NCBI GenBank assembly: GCA_937925645.1
Contig: CALAMB010000162.1
Coordinates: forward strand, 1 to 47,901
Direction: 5' to 3'
DNA from: an uncultured Acidobacteriota bacterium
GTDB lineage: Bacteria; Acidobacteriota; JAAYUB01
DNA length: 47,901 nucleotides
Shown piece by piece: positions 23,357 to 31,723 of this stretch. The translations under genes were made by a program, and so were the position numbers. The number at the start of each line of letters is the position of its first letter. Positions within the stretch are counted from its first letter, which is position 1. The notes under the pieces are model-generated. The model ran no database searches. It worked only from the letters and a program-made list of their open reading frames with translations, and was not told the origin of the DNA.

Positions 23357-23749
23357 TCAGATGCCGGGCCGGGCCGGCGGACACGGCGACGGCCGGCTCA
23401 TGTACTCCGCGCAGTCGCGCGTGTTTGAGGGTTCGGGCGAACTGAGGACGGTCTCGAGCCCGGTCACGGCGCGTTCCGCGGCATCCGCCAGTTCGCGGGT
23501 GGCGCCGGTCCGGCCGGCTGCGACACCCGCCTTGATCCATCCCACCAGATAGATCAACTTGACGCCCTCCGACCGGATTTCAGCCCCCGTTGTCGGGCTT
23601 CCCGGCGCCAGGGGCGTCAGCATCCGCCGCAGGATGTCCAGCGCCCGCCGGGCGTCCGTTACCCCGTCGGCCGCCGGCGCCGCTGCCAGCAGGGCCTGGA
23701 TCTGATCCAGCCAGACGTGGACATTGGGATACGTGGTCTCTCCGTCCAT
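23357..23749 (-). CDS. Small helical protein with Cys-containing tail, unknown
   Basis: The 130-residue protein has several amphipathic helices (about 10-25, 31-46, 60-80 and 83-105) and a Pro-rich C-terminal tail. Its only two Cys are in the last 20 residues (DCAEYMSRPSPC). GGAGGT lies eight nt before ATG 23749. I do not recognise the family. It precedes the radical SAM/SPASM gene by about 140 bp on the same strand, so it could be its peptide or protein substrate with a long leader and a short C-terminal core; it could as well be an unrelated helical protein. The 94-bp gap after it contains GC-rich palindromes built from GCCGGC. Confidence 0.55.
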   Translation of the reverse strand: MDGETTYPNVHVWLDQIQALLAAAPAADGVTDARRALDILRRMLTPLAPGSPTTGAEIRSEGVKLIYLVGWIKAGVAAGRTGATRELADAAERAVTGLETVLSSPEPSNTRDCAEYMSRPSPCPPARPGI

Positions 23750-23860
23750 CCAGACACCTCCAAGTCAAATTATCCGATCGGCGCACGCCGCGGCCTGCGC
23801 TGCGAAGGCGGGGTCTTTTCCGCCGTCGTTGGCCGATCCGGCATGCCTGCGTTGAAACGT

Positions 23861-23876
23861 GTGGTATTAATAACAC
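23861..23876. promoter_or_regulatory. AT-rich near-palindrome in a divergent promoter region
   Basis: GTGGTATTAATAACAC is a 16-nt inverted repeat with one mismatch pair. It sits between the divergent small-protein gene and the B12 radical SAM gene, in otherwise GC-rich DNA. On the minus strand a TTGGCG lies 18-19 nt upstream of its TTATTA/TATTAA core, so it may be a minus promoter with an overlapping operator. Confidence 0.35.
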
Positions 23877-23946
23877 AGGATCACACGCTGACGCCAACGC
23901 TTTCACCGCCGACGCCCGCCCCAGGACGTCACGAGGATGACCGACC

Positions 23947-25530
23947 ATGCACATGGACGCCGCCGACCTCAACCTGGACGCCGTGCTGGTGCATGTGCCC
24001 CGGCTGCTTGTCCGCGACCCGGTGCTGGGCCGGCACGCCCGGGTCAATTTCCCGGCCGCCGGTTTGGTGGCCCTGGCCGGGGAACTGGAGCGGCGGGGCC
24101 GGCGCTGCCGGATCGTTCACCTGGGCGCGGAAAAACTGCTGGATCCGCGTTTCCTGCTGGCGGACTACGTTGGCGAATCCAGCGCCTCCCTCACGGCCTT
24201 TTCTCTCCACTGGCACGCTCAAACTCACGACACCCTGAACGCCGCCCGGCAGCTCAAGGCGGCCCGGCCGCACGTGCGGGTGGCGCTCGGCGGGTACACC
24301 GCCGGCCACTTTGCCGGCGAGATTCTCGTGCGGTACCCGTTCATCGACGCCGTGGTGCGGGGCGAGGGGGAGCGGCCGCTGGCGGCGCTCGCCGACGCCG
24401 TCGGGAGCGGACGGCCCGATTTGTCCGACATTCCCAACCTGAGCTGGCGCGACGCCGGCGGCGCCGTCCGGCACAACCCCGTCGGCTACTGCGCGGCGCC
24501 CGCCGAACTGGATGCGGCGGATTTCGCCGCCCTGCGGTTCTACCGCCACCCCGAAACCGTCTTCCGGCTCCAGTGGATCGTGCCGTGGGAGGGACCGGTG
24601 CGGCTGCTGCAACGGTTGGGCCGCGGCCAGCGGGACGCGGCGGTGCATGGTGTGTTCGCCGGACGTGGGTGCCCGGGCCGCTGCACCTGGTGCGGCGGCA
24701 GCGGCTTCGGCACCGGTCGCTTCACCGGGCGGGCTGCAATCGCCCGGCGCGACCCCGAGCGGACGGCCGAATCGGTGGCGCGGCTCCGGACCGACTGGGG
24801 AATCGAGCGGTTCTACTTCTGCTTCGATCCGGACCCCGGCGACGAGGCGCCCACCGCCGCCCTCATCGCGGCGCTGGGCCGGTTGCGGCCGGTCGTGCGG
24901 GCGGACTTCGAATTTTTCGGGCTGCCCTCGCCCGAGTTGTGCCGCCTGTTCCGGCTGGCGCTGCACCACGCCTCGACGGTGATCCTGTCGCCGGAAACCG
25001 CGGACGAGACACTGCGCCGGCGGCACCGGGCGTACCCCTTCACCAACACCGATTTCGAGGAACGGCTGGACCTGCTGAACCGGCTCCGCGCGCCCACGGT
25101 GCTGTACTTCACGCTGGGGCTGCCCGGTGAAACGGCGGCCGGGGTGCGCGCCACCCGCGACTACATCCGCCGGCTGCACCGGCAATTCGCCTGCGTCCGG
25201 AGCGTCCACGTGTTTCCCGTCGAGATGGAGCCGGGCGCGCCCTGGTTCGAGGCGCCGGAGCGGTACGGCGTGCGCCTGCGCCGGCGAAGTATCGGCGATT
25301 TCGCCGCCGCCTCAGCCGCCGCGACGCCGTCGCTCGGTTACGACACCGCAACGCTGTCCGAGGCGGAGATCCTGCGGCTGCACCGGCGGTTGTTCGCGCC
25401 GGGCGGGCGCTGGCTGCCGCCCGTCGCCGGAATCCTGCGCGGGCTGCTCCGGCTGGTCACGGCCGGCGCGGGCGGAACCCCGATCCGCTGGCTGCGCCGC
25501 CACGCCCCGTCGACGGGCGGCGGAAACTGA
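23947..25530 (+). CDS. B12-binding-domain radical SAM protein
   Basis: The 527-residue protein has an N-terminal cobalamin-binding-like domain (about 10-150, with RVALGGYTAG and AVVRGEGERPL, typical of the BchE-like group) and a radical SAM core with C242-x3-C246-x2-C249 (GCPGRCTWC). SPETADETLRRRHR and LYFTLGLPGE later in the chain are usual for this class. Such enzymes do methylations, ring formations or other carbon chemistry on peptides, lipids or cofactors; the substrate is not readable. The start is uncertain (ATG 23947 or 23953; GAGG lies about 11 nt upstream). It is divergent from the small-protein/SPASM pair, which suggests a shared pathway, but this is inference. Confidence 0.8.
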   Translation: MHMDAADLNLDAVLVHVPRLLVRDPVLGRHARVNFPAAGLVALAGELERRGRRCRIVHLGAEKLLDPRFLLADYVGESSASLTAFSLHWHAQTHDTLNAARQLKAARPHVRVALGGYTAGHFAGEILVRYPFIDAVVRGEGERPLAALADAVGSGRPDLSDIPNLSWRDAGGAVRHNPVGYCAAPAELDAADFAALRFYRHPETVFRLQWIVPWEGPVRLLQRLGRGQRDAAVHGVFAGRGCPGRCTWCGGSGFGTGRFTGRAAIARRDPERTAESVARLRTDWGIERFYFCFDPDPGDEAPTAALIAALGRLRPVVRADFEFFGLPSPELCRLFRLALHHASTVILSPETADETLRRRHRAYPFTNTDFEERLDLLNRLRAPTVLYFTLGLPGETAAGVRATRDYIRRLHRQFACVRSVHVFPVEMEPGAPWFEAPERYGVRLRRRSIGDFAAASAAATPSLGYDTATLSEAEILRLHRRLFAPGGRWLPPVAGILRGLLRLVTAGAGGTPIRWLRRHAPSTGGGN

Positions 25531-25553
25531 CGCGTCCCCGCCGTCCCGGCAGC

Positions 25554-25580
25554 CCGCCACCCCTATCCCCGGGGTGGCGG
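25554..25580. terminator. Hairpin between convergent genes, enclosing a stop codon
   Basis: CCGCCACCCC (25554-25563) pairs perfectly with GGGGTGGCGG (25571-25580) around a 7-nt loop. It follows the plus-strand B12 radical SAM gene by 23 bp, and its loop holds the minus-strand TAG of the MBL gene. There is no T-run, so it may act as a Rho-assisted or mRNA-protecting hairpin for both genes. Confidence 0.45.
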
Positions 25581-27005
25581 TGGCGGGAGGCGGTCCGACC
25601 GGGTGGGAGGCCCCGCGTCCACTCCCATCCGCTGCAGCATCCGCCGGGCGTTGTCGTTGCCGGGATTCAATTCCAACGACTTGCGATAGTTGACGATCGC
25701 CGCCTCCCGCTGCCCGGTGCTCATCAAGGCTTCGCCCAGGCTGTCGTAGGCATTCCAGGAGTCCGGAAACGCCGTAACGTTCATTTCGAACACGGCGACC
25801 GCCGCGTCGCTTTTACCTTGGCCGAGCAACTGGTATCCCAGGGTGTTGAAACGCGCCTCCTCGATGAAATACGTGTGCCGGACATCCGAGCGCATTGCGA
25901 CAAAACGCGCGCGGGCGGCTTCGATGCCGTTCCGCTCCAGTTCCTCCTGGATCGCCGCGGCGGCCGACGGCTTGATCTGGGACCAGAAAGCTTGGAGGTT
26001 GCGCTGGTGGAAAGCCGCAATCCGGGAATCGTCATGGCCGAGCGCCTTGAGGTAATCGAGATCGGCGGGTACGGGACACCTTGCCTGGACTTCCTGGAAC
26101 GAGAGACCCGCCGCGTCCGCATCGTGAAGCACCTGCCAGTGAAGAATGATGTAGTCCCGCCAGAGCGCCAGCTTGGCCGGGGTCCAGAGGCTCTTGTGGC
26201 CGGGGATGACCTGCCGGACCGAGCCGTCCAGACAGTCGTTCAGCACCTCGATCCAGCGGGGCACGTCAAGAACCGCCTGTCCGGCAAACAGGGGGAGCCA
26301 CCCTTCGTCCAGGAACACGTCACCCGTCAGCAGCAGGCCCTCCTCAGGTACCTGGATAAAAATGTCGGTGCCTGAGTGCGCCCGGCCGAAGAAGACCAGC
26401 CGGAGGGTGAGATCGCCGAGGTCCAGGGTGAGGCGGTTGTTAAACGTCAGCCGGGGGGGCGTCGCCACGTATCCGGCCTGAAAGCCGTCCACCACCTGCT
26501 GCATCCGGGTGATCCGGCGCTTGAGCTCCGCCGCCGCCTCCGACTCTTTGTCCTGACGGGCCAATTCCGCCTGGGCCACCTCGATGTTCCGGTTCAACTC
26601 CGTGATTTGACGCGCCACGTTGACGCCGCTCTGCCGGATGGGCTCCACGCACCCCTCGTACCCGACGATGAGCGCATCGGCGAACTCCTGGTTTCCCTGG
26701 ACATGGTCCCAATGATGATGGGTGTTGATGACCCAGGCGATGTCGTCCCGGCCCAACTCGCGCCGGACCGCCTGCCGGGCCTGGGCGGCGGAGCGCGGCG
26801 ATCCGGTGGTGTCCACGAGAACCAGGCCCCGCTGCGACACCAGAACCACCAGGTTGTTCCGCATGTCGGATCCTTCGGTCAGTACCAGCACGCGCGGGCT
26901 GAGGCGCTGCACCTGGAACGGCGTCGCGGCCGGCTCCGCCGCTGCGGCCGGCGCCGCGGCAAGCGCCATCCAGATCAATGCCAGCGGGATTCGCCATCTG
27001 TTCAT
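25563..27005 (-). CDS. Secreted metallo-beta-lactamase-fold protein with TPR tail
   Basis: The 480-residue protein has a signal peptide (1-23, ending AAPAAAAE) and an MBL core with the metal motif H96-x-H98-x-D100-H101 (THHHWDH). A later GRAHSGTD, a TGDVFLDEG and a PGHKS supply the other zinc-ligand regions. A long helical insertion (about 130-180, QITELNRNIEVAQAEL and beyond) interrupts the fold, and the C-terminus carries two TPR-like units (about 390-460) before a Pro-rich end. It is probably a periplasmic hydrolase; beta-lactamase activity is not implied. GGAGGTG precedes ATG 27005. It follows the PD40 gene by 13 bp and shares its transcript. Confidence 0.8.
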   Translation of the reverse strand: MNRWRIPLALIWMALAAAPAAAAEPAATPFQVQRLSPRVLVLTEGSDMRNNLVVLVSQRGLVLVDTTGSPRSAAQARQAVRRELGRDDIAWVINTHHHWDHVQGNQEFADALIVGYEGCVEPIRQSGVNVARQITELNRNIEVAQAELARQDKESEAAAELKRRITRMQQVVDGFQAGYVATPPRLTFNNRLTLDLGDLTLRLVFFGRAHSGTDIFIQVPEEGLLLTGDVFLDEGWLPLFAGQAVLDVPRWIEVLNDCLDGSVRQVIPGHKSLWTPAKLALWRDYIILHWQVLHDADAAGLSFQEVQARCPVPADLDYLKALGHDDSRIAAFHQRNLQAFWSQIKPSAAAAIQEELERNGIEAARARFVAMRSDVRHTYFIEEARFNTLGYQLLGQGKSDAAVAVFEMNVTAFPDSWNAYDSLGEALMSTGQREAAIVNYRKSLELNPGNDNARRMLQRMGVDAGPPTRSDRLPPPPPRG

Positions 27006-27018
27006 GTCGACACCTCCT

Positions 27019-28092
27019 TCACTGCCCCGTCGGCAGGACCTTCGCCCGCAACTCCCCGATGAAGCCCGCGTCCATCCACCAGATCGCCGGCTGGCCGTTG
27101 AGCGGCGCCGTGCGAAGCGACATCAGGTAGCGGTAGCTCAGCCGCGCCGGCAACTCCTCGCCGGACGGGAAGCGCGCGCTCATGAAAAAGAAGAAACGGC
27201 CGTCCGGGGAGACGTACGGCGAGAACTCCAGGGGACTGGATGTGTTGATCTCCGGCCCAAGCGGCACCGGCCCGTGCCAGCGGTCCTCCCCGTCGCGGAA
27301 GGTGATGAAGTAATCGGTGCCGCCACGGCACTCAGGCCGGCCCACCGCGGGAACGATGATGTAGCTCTCGTCGGGAGCCACGTAGGCGTTGTACCGGTTG
27401 GTGCCCGTGTTCACGGCCTCCGGCAGCTTTTCCGGCGTCTCGTAGCGGCCGTCCCGCCACCGGGCGCGGTAAATGAAATGGATCCGGCTCCCCTTCTCCG
27501 CCCGGGTGAAATAGAGGGTGCCGTCACGCGTCACCGACGGGAAATATTCCTGCCCGTCGGTGTTCACCGGCTGGCCCAGGTTGTATGGCTCGCTCCAGCT
27601 CTTGCCCATACGGTCCATGACCCAGATATCCTGTTCGCCCGCCGCCCTGCCGGTGGCCGGGTCGGGACGGCCGGACAGGAAGAAAAACCGCTTGCCGTCG
27701 GGCGAGATGCACGGCTCCAGGTTCACGTACGCCGGGTCTTCCATGTGGGGTGCCACGGCCGGTTCGGTCCACCGACCGTCCACGAGCCGGGAGACCAGGA
27801 TCGTGGCCAGATCGTAGTTGGCCGCGTACAGTGAGAAATAGATCTCATTTCCGTCGGGCGTCATGGCCACGTCACGAGCCATCAGCCCCGCCGAGACGAT
27901 ACCCGGAGCAAACAGCACCGGTGTGCGCCCGGGCGGCGCCTGGCCCAGCCACGGTCCGGCGAGCGCCGGCCTGCTGAATCCCTTAGTCCCGGCAGCCAGC
28001 ATCAGAACTGCCGCCAGTGCGGCGACAAACGCTCCGCCGGCGCGGGTCGCTCGAAATCCCTTCGCATGGTTGGTCTTTCCCTTGTGCGGCAT
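27019..28092 (-). CDS. Exported PD40 (WD40-like) beta-propeller protein
   Basis: The 357-residue protein has a long N-terminal signal sequence (Lys/Arg-rich 1-18 then hydrophobic FVAALAAVLMLAAG) and repeated propeller blades marked by xPDGxxxYF or SPDGKRFFF motifs (near residues 78, 130, 180, 240 and 296). This is the TolB/PD40 type of propeller, usually a periplasmic binding module. AAGGTGAT precedes ATG 28092. It is the first gene of a two-gene unit with the MBL protein; the pair may act on the same exported substrate. No enzymatic motif is seen. Confidence 0.8.
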   Translation of the reverse strand: MPHKGKTNHAKGFRATRAGGAFVAALAAVLMLAAGTKGFSRPALAGPWLGQAPPGRTPVLFAPGIVSAGLMARDVAMTPDGNEIYFSLYAANYDLATILVSRLVDGRWTEPAVAPHMEDPAYVNLEPCISPDGKRFFFLSGRPDPATGRAAGEQDIWVMDRMGKSWSEPYNLGQPVNTDGQEYFPSVTRDGTLYFTRAEKGSRIHFIYRARWRDGRYETPEKLPEAVNTGTNRYNAYVAPDESYIIVPAVGRPECRGGTDYFITFRDGEDRWHGPVPLGPEINTSSPLEFSPYVSPDGRFFFFMSARFPSGEELPARLSYRYLMSLRTAPLNGQPAIWWMDAGFIGELRAKVLPTGQ

Positions 28093-28293
28093 CTGTCATC
28101 ACCTTGACGACGGTGTATCCGATGCTTCCCGCCTATCGGACCCGAATGGGTTGCCCCCGTGGGGCGGCCCGGGTAATCGCCAAATTCAGGCCCGCACGGC
28201 GTACACGATCTCTGAGCCAATTGTACGGCTGGACTTGCCTCAAGTTGCAACAGCCGGACAATCGAACGACCCCCGGGCGAAGCGGGTGACCAG

Positions 28294-28322
28294 TTGCATC
28301 GCTGCCCGCATTCTGTCAGACT
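28294..28322 (+). promoter_or_regulatory. Promoter of the ureohydrolase gene, predicted leaderless
   Basis: TTGCAT (28294-28299), 17 nt, CAGACT (28317-28322), then six nt to ATG 28329. The -10 is weak (3 of 6) but the spacing equals that of the channel gene, and no Shine-Dalgarno is present. On the minus strand of the same gap, TACAAT (28225-28220) is a possible -10 for the PD40 gene. Confidence 0.45.
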
Positions 28323-28328
28323 AGCCGC

Positions 28329-29168
28329 ATGCTGAATGTATCCCCATCCATTGAAAGGTGCGCGCCGGGCATGGTGGCCCTGCTGGGTCTGCCGCTGGAC
28401 GAGCACTCGTCGTACCGGCGCGGGGCCGCGGCCGCGCCGCCGCGGATCCGGGCGGCCCTGGCCTGCGATTCCACGAACCTGAGCACGGAGGACGGGCGTG
28501 ATCTCGGAGCGGAGCCGCGGCTGGCGGACCTCGGCGACCTCGATCTCGCCGGCGGCGGCGCGGCGGCGTTGGCGGCGATCACCGCCGCGACGGCGGGCGC
28601 GCTGGGCCGCGGCGCCCGCGTGCTGGCTTTGGGCGGCGACCACGCGGTCTCCCTGCCCGTGCTGCGCGCCTACGGCCCGCGCTTCCCCGGGTTGACCGTG
28701 GTCCAGCTCGACGCCCATCCCGACCTGTACGACAGTTTCGACGGCAACCGCCTGTCACACGCCTGCACCTTCGCCCGGGTGCTGGAGGAGGGACTGGCGG
28801 CGCGGCTGGTCCAGGTGGGCGTGCGCACCCGCACCCCCCACCTCCGCGATCAGGCGCGGCGCCTCGGCGTCGAGTCGCTGGACATGGCCGACTGGACCCC
28901 CGGCACGGTCCCGGCGATGAGCGGCCCCGTCTACCTGAGTCTGGATTTGGATGTTCTGGACCCGGCGTTCGCACCCGGCGTGGCCCATCCCGAACCCGGG
29001 GGCTGCAGCACGCGCGAGCTGCTGACGTTGATCCGGAACCTGCCGGGCCCCCTGGTGGGGGCCGATATCGTCGAATACCTGCCGGCCCACGACGCCGGAG
29101 ACGCCACCGCCCGGGTCGCCGCCAAGCTGGTCAAGGAACTGGTTGCCCGGCTCCTGGACGTCGACTGA
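28329..29168 (+). CDS. Agmatinase/arginase-family ureohydrolase
   Basis: The 279-residue protein has the binuclear manganese motifs of ureohydrolases: GGDHAVS (about 98-104), DAHPDLYD (about 124-131), SHACTF (about 138-143) and SLDLDVLDPAFAPG (about 198-211), plus the late EYLPAHD that holds the substrate-facing acid. It should hydrolyse a guanidino compound to urea, probably agmatine, or formiminoglutamate; the sequence alone does not settle which. No polyamine genes flank it. The promoter position points to a leaderless mRNA starting at ATG 28329. Confidence 0.82.
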   Translation: MLNVSPSIERCAPGMVALLGLPLDEHSSYRRGAAAAPPRIRAALACDSTNLSTEDGRDLGAEPRLADLGDLDLAGGGAAALAAITAATAGALGRGARVLALGGDHAVSLPVLRAYGPRFPGLTVVQLDAHPDLYDSFDGNRLSHACTFARVLEEGLAARLVQVGVRTRTPHLRDQARRLGVESLDMADWTPGTVPAMSGPVYLSLDLDVLDPAFAPGVAHPEPGGCSTRELLTLIRNLPGPLVGADIVEYLPAHDAGDATARVAAKLVKELVARLLDVD

Positions 29169-29214
29169 CCGGCGGACGTTCCGCACCGCCACCTTTCAAA
29201 GGAGTCAACGAACC

Positions 29215-30042
29215 ATGTCATTCCGACGCATCGTGTCGCTCGTGATCACCTTGTCGTTCCTGGTGATGGCCTACACCGGGATCATGCTGTTCCTCAGCCC
29301 CCATGGCCGCGTGGCCAATTGGGCCAACTGGACGCTGTGGGGCCTCGGCAAGGAGGAATACTCCGCCATCCACATCAATTTCATGGTGCTGTTCTTGCTG
29401 GCCTCGATCCTGCACATCTGGTTGAACTGGGCGCCGCTGCTTTCATACCTGCGCAACGCCGCCCGTCGTCTGGTGGTGGTCACGCCCGAGTTCCTCGCCG
29501 CCCTGGGCCTGACCATCCTGGTCTTCGCCGGCACGCTCCTGGCCTGGCCGCCCTTCCGAAACCTCGTGGCGTTCAACGACACTGTCAAAAATTCCTGGAT
29601 CCGCACCTATGGCGAGCCGCCGTACGGACACGCCGAGCTGTCCACCCTGAGCCAGTTCGCCCGCTACCTGAACCTGGCGCCCGACGACGCTTTGGCGCGC
29701 CTCCGCGCCGGCGGCCTCCATGTCGATGACGTCGGCCAGACCATCGACGCCATCGCCAGGCGCAACGGCCTGCCGCCCCAGCGCGTCTATGATGTGCTCC
29801 GGCCGGACGCCTCAGCCGGTCCCGCCAGCCAGTCCCCGGACAATCTGCCGCCGCCCGGATCCGGAGGCGGGCTGGGCCGCAAGACGCTGGCCGACCTGGA
29901 GCGCGACGGGCTGATCCGGCTGCCGGTCGCCCTGGAGCGGCTCAAGGCCCGCGGCGTCGCGGCCGGCGCCGATTCGACCCTCAAGGAAGTGGCCAACGAG
30001 CTCGGCGTCTCGCCCCACGACCTGCTGAGCGAGCTGCAGTGA
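29215..30042 (+). CDS. DUF4405-like membrane protein with two C-terminal helical modules
   Basis: The 275-residue protein has three to four membrane helices in the first 125 residues (about 8-26, 52-75, 92-113), with His in AIHINF and LHIWLNW that could be haem ligands as in DUF4405/cytochrome-b-like domains. The C-terminal part has two similar helix modules: one around 155-200 (LAPDDALARLRAGGL... PPQRVYDVL) and one around 235-275 (LPVALERLKARGV... SPHDLLSEL), joined by a Pro/Gly-rich linker. AAGGAG lies nine nt before ATG 29215. It is 46 bp after the ureohydrolase gene and may be co-transcribed. Confidence 0.65.
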   Translation: MSFRRIVSLVITLSFLVMAYTGIMLFLSPHGRVANWANWTLWGLGKEEYSAIHINFMVLFLLASILHIWLNWAPLLSYLRNAARRLVVVTPEFLAALGLTILVFAGTLLAWPPFRNLVAFNDTVKNSWIRTYGEPPYGHAELSTLSQFARYLNLAPDDALARLRAGGLHVDDVGQTIDAIARRNGLPPQRVYDVLRPDASAGPASQSPDNLPPPGSGGGLGRKTLADLERDGLIRLPVALERLKARGVAAGADSTLKEVANELGVSPHDLLSELQ

Positions 30043-30097
30043 GGCCGACGGGCGGCGCGTGCGGGTCATCCTGTGTGGCAGCCAAACGTCGAAAAAC

Positions 30098-30111
30098 GTG
30101 ACGGACGTCAC
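30098..30111. promoter_or_regulatory. Inverted repeat upstream of the efflux operon
   Basis: GTGACG and CGTCAC face each other across two bases, 80 nt before the GTG start of the TolC-like gene; a half-site-like GTGACGG recurs at about 30138. This arrangement suits a regulator-binding site. No clear promoter hexamers could be assigned in the 148-bp gap. Confidence 0.35.
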
Positions 30112-30190
30112 CGGATCCCATTGATGGTGTTGCAACCAGTGACGGTTCCGGTCCGTATGAAGATTGAATCCGCGATGAGGAGCGACTTGC

Positions 30191-31723
30191 GTGCGCCTGA
30201 TTCGATTGCCTAGCGCCCGGTTCTGCCGGTCCGCCGTTCGGTTCGTCTGCATGGCGGCCGCGCTGGCCCTGGCCGCGCCCGCCACCGCCGCCGACGACTC
30301 CGTCCGGCCGGTCAAATACAAGCCCTGGCACCCGGCCCCGGGGGACACGTCGGCCAGCGCGGCGTCCCCCTGGACGCCCGATCCCGCCGACCTCCCCGCT
30401 CTGCTGGCGCCTTTGGGAACGCCCGCCGATTTTTCCGGCGACGCCCGGTGGCGGCTCAGCGACCTGATCGACTACGCCTTGCGCCACAATCCCCGCACCC
30501 GGGCCGCCTGGCACGGCGCCCGGGCGGCGGCGGCGGCCAAGGCGAGCCGTGGCGGCGCCTACCTCCCCACCGTCGACCTGGACGGCATCGGCCAGGTGGG
30601 CTACGGCTCCCGCTCCTCGAAGTACGAGGAGTGGCAGGGCGCCCTGGGACCGTCCATCGCGGTCAACTACCTCCTGTACGATTCCGGCGGACGGGCGGCG
30701 GATCTGGAGGAGGCCCGCCAGGCGCTGCGGGCCGCCAACTGGACGCACCGCGCCGTCCTCGAGGACGTCGTGCTTCTGGTGCTGGAGGCGTACTACCTCC
30801 ACCACGGCGTCAAGACCCTCGTCGCGGCGGAGGAGACGGCGGTGCGCGAGGCGCAGGCGGTGCTTGAATCCGCCACGGAACGCCACCGCGCCGGTGTGGC
30901 CACCATCGCCGACGTGCTTCAGGCGCGCTCCGCCCTGGCCCAGGCCCGGCTGGCCCTGCAGACCGCCACCGGCGACCTGCGCACGCTGGAAGGCGCGCTG
31001 GCCGCGGCCGTGGGACTGCCGGCCAACACGGCGATCCGCCTGGCCGACTTCCAGCCGGAGATCCCGCCCGACGCGGCCGCCGGCGAAGTGGACCGCCTCA
31101 TCGAAACCGCCCGGCGCCTCCGTCCCGATCTGGCCGCCGCCCAGGCGGAAGCACTCGGCGCCGAGGCCCGCGTGCGCAGCGTGCAGGCCGCCGGCGGCGT
31201 AACCGTGGCCGCCACCGCCGGCGCCGGTGCCCTGTACAACACCGGCTGGGACACGCTGCTGGACAACTACTCCGTGGGCCTCACGCTCCGGTTCCCCGTC
31301 TTCACCGGCTACACGCACACCAACAACGTCATCCAGGCGCGCGAGCAGTCGGCGGCGGCCCGGGAGCGCGTCCACAGTCTGGCCCAGGCGGTAACGTACG
31401 AAGTGTGGCGCAGCTACTACGCCCTGCAGACCGCCGGCGAGAAGATCCTCACCACCGGGGAGCTGCTGGGCAGCGCCACGCAGTCGTACGACGTGGCGCT
31501 GAACCGCTACCGCGCCGGCGTGGGCGACATCCTGGACCTGCTGTCCGCCCAGCGCACCCTGGAAGCCGCCCGCTCGGAACAGACCCGCGCCCGGACCGAG
31601 TGGCTGCTGGCCATGGCCCGGTTGGGCCGCAACACCGGCCAACTGCTCGACGCCGGCCCCGCCGCCGCCATCGCGCCCGCCGCGCCGCCCGATCCACCCC
31701 GATCCCCCGAAGGACAACCATGA
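30191..31723 (+). CDS. TolC-family outer-membrane efflux protein
   Basis: The 510-residue protein has a signal peptide (about 1-35, hydrophobic AAALALAAPATAAD) and two OEP repeats (about 90-270 and 300-490) with long coiled-coil helices, such as the EARQALRAANW and RYRAGVGDILDLLSAQRTLEAAR regions. It forms the trimeric outer-membrane and periplasmic tunnel. GTG 30191 follows GAGGAG by nine nt. Its TGA overlaps the ATG of the adaptor gene (ATGA), so the three efflux genes are translationally coupled. Confidence 0.88.
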   Translation: MRLIRLPSARFCRSAVRFVCMAAALALAAPATAADDSVRPVKYKPWHPAPGDTSASAASPWTPDPADLPALLAPLGTPADFSGDARWRLSDLIDYALRHNPRTRAAWHGARAAAAAKASRGGAYLPTVDLDGIGQVGYGSRSSKYEEWQGALGPSIAVNYLLYDSGGRAADLEEARQALRAANWTHRAVLEDVVLLVLEAYYLHHGVKTLVAAEETAVREAQAVLESATERHRAGVATIADVLQARSALAQARLALQTATGDLRTLEGALAAAVGLPANTAIRLADFQPEIPPDAAAGEVDRLIETARRLRPDLAAAQAEALGAEARVRSVQAAGGVTVAATAGAGALYNTGWDTLLDNYSVGLTLRFPVFTGYTHTNNVIQAREQSAAARERVHSLAQAVTYEVWRSYYALQTAGEKILTTGELLGSATQSYDVALNRYRAGVGDILDLLSAQRTLEAARSEQTRARTEWLLAMARLGRNTGQLLDAGPAAAIAPAAPPDPPRSPEGQP

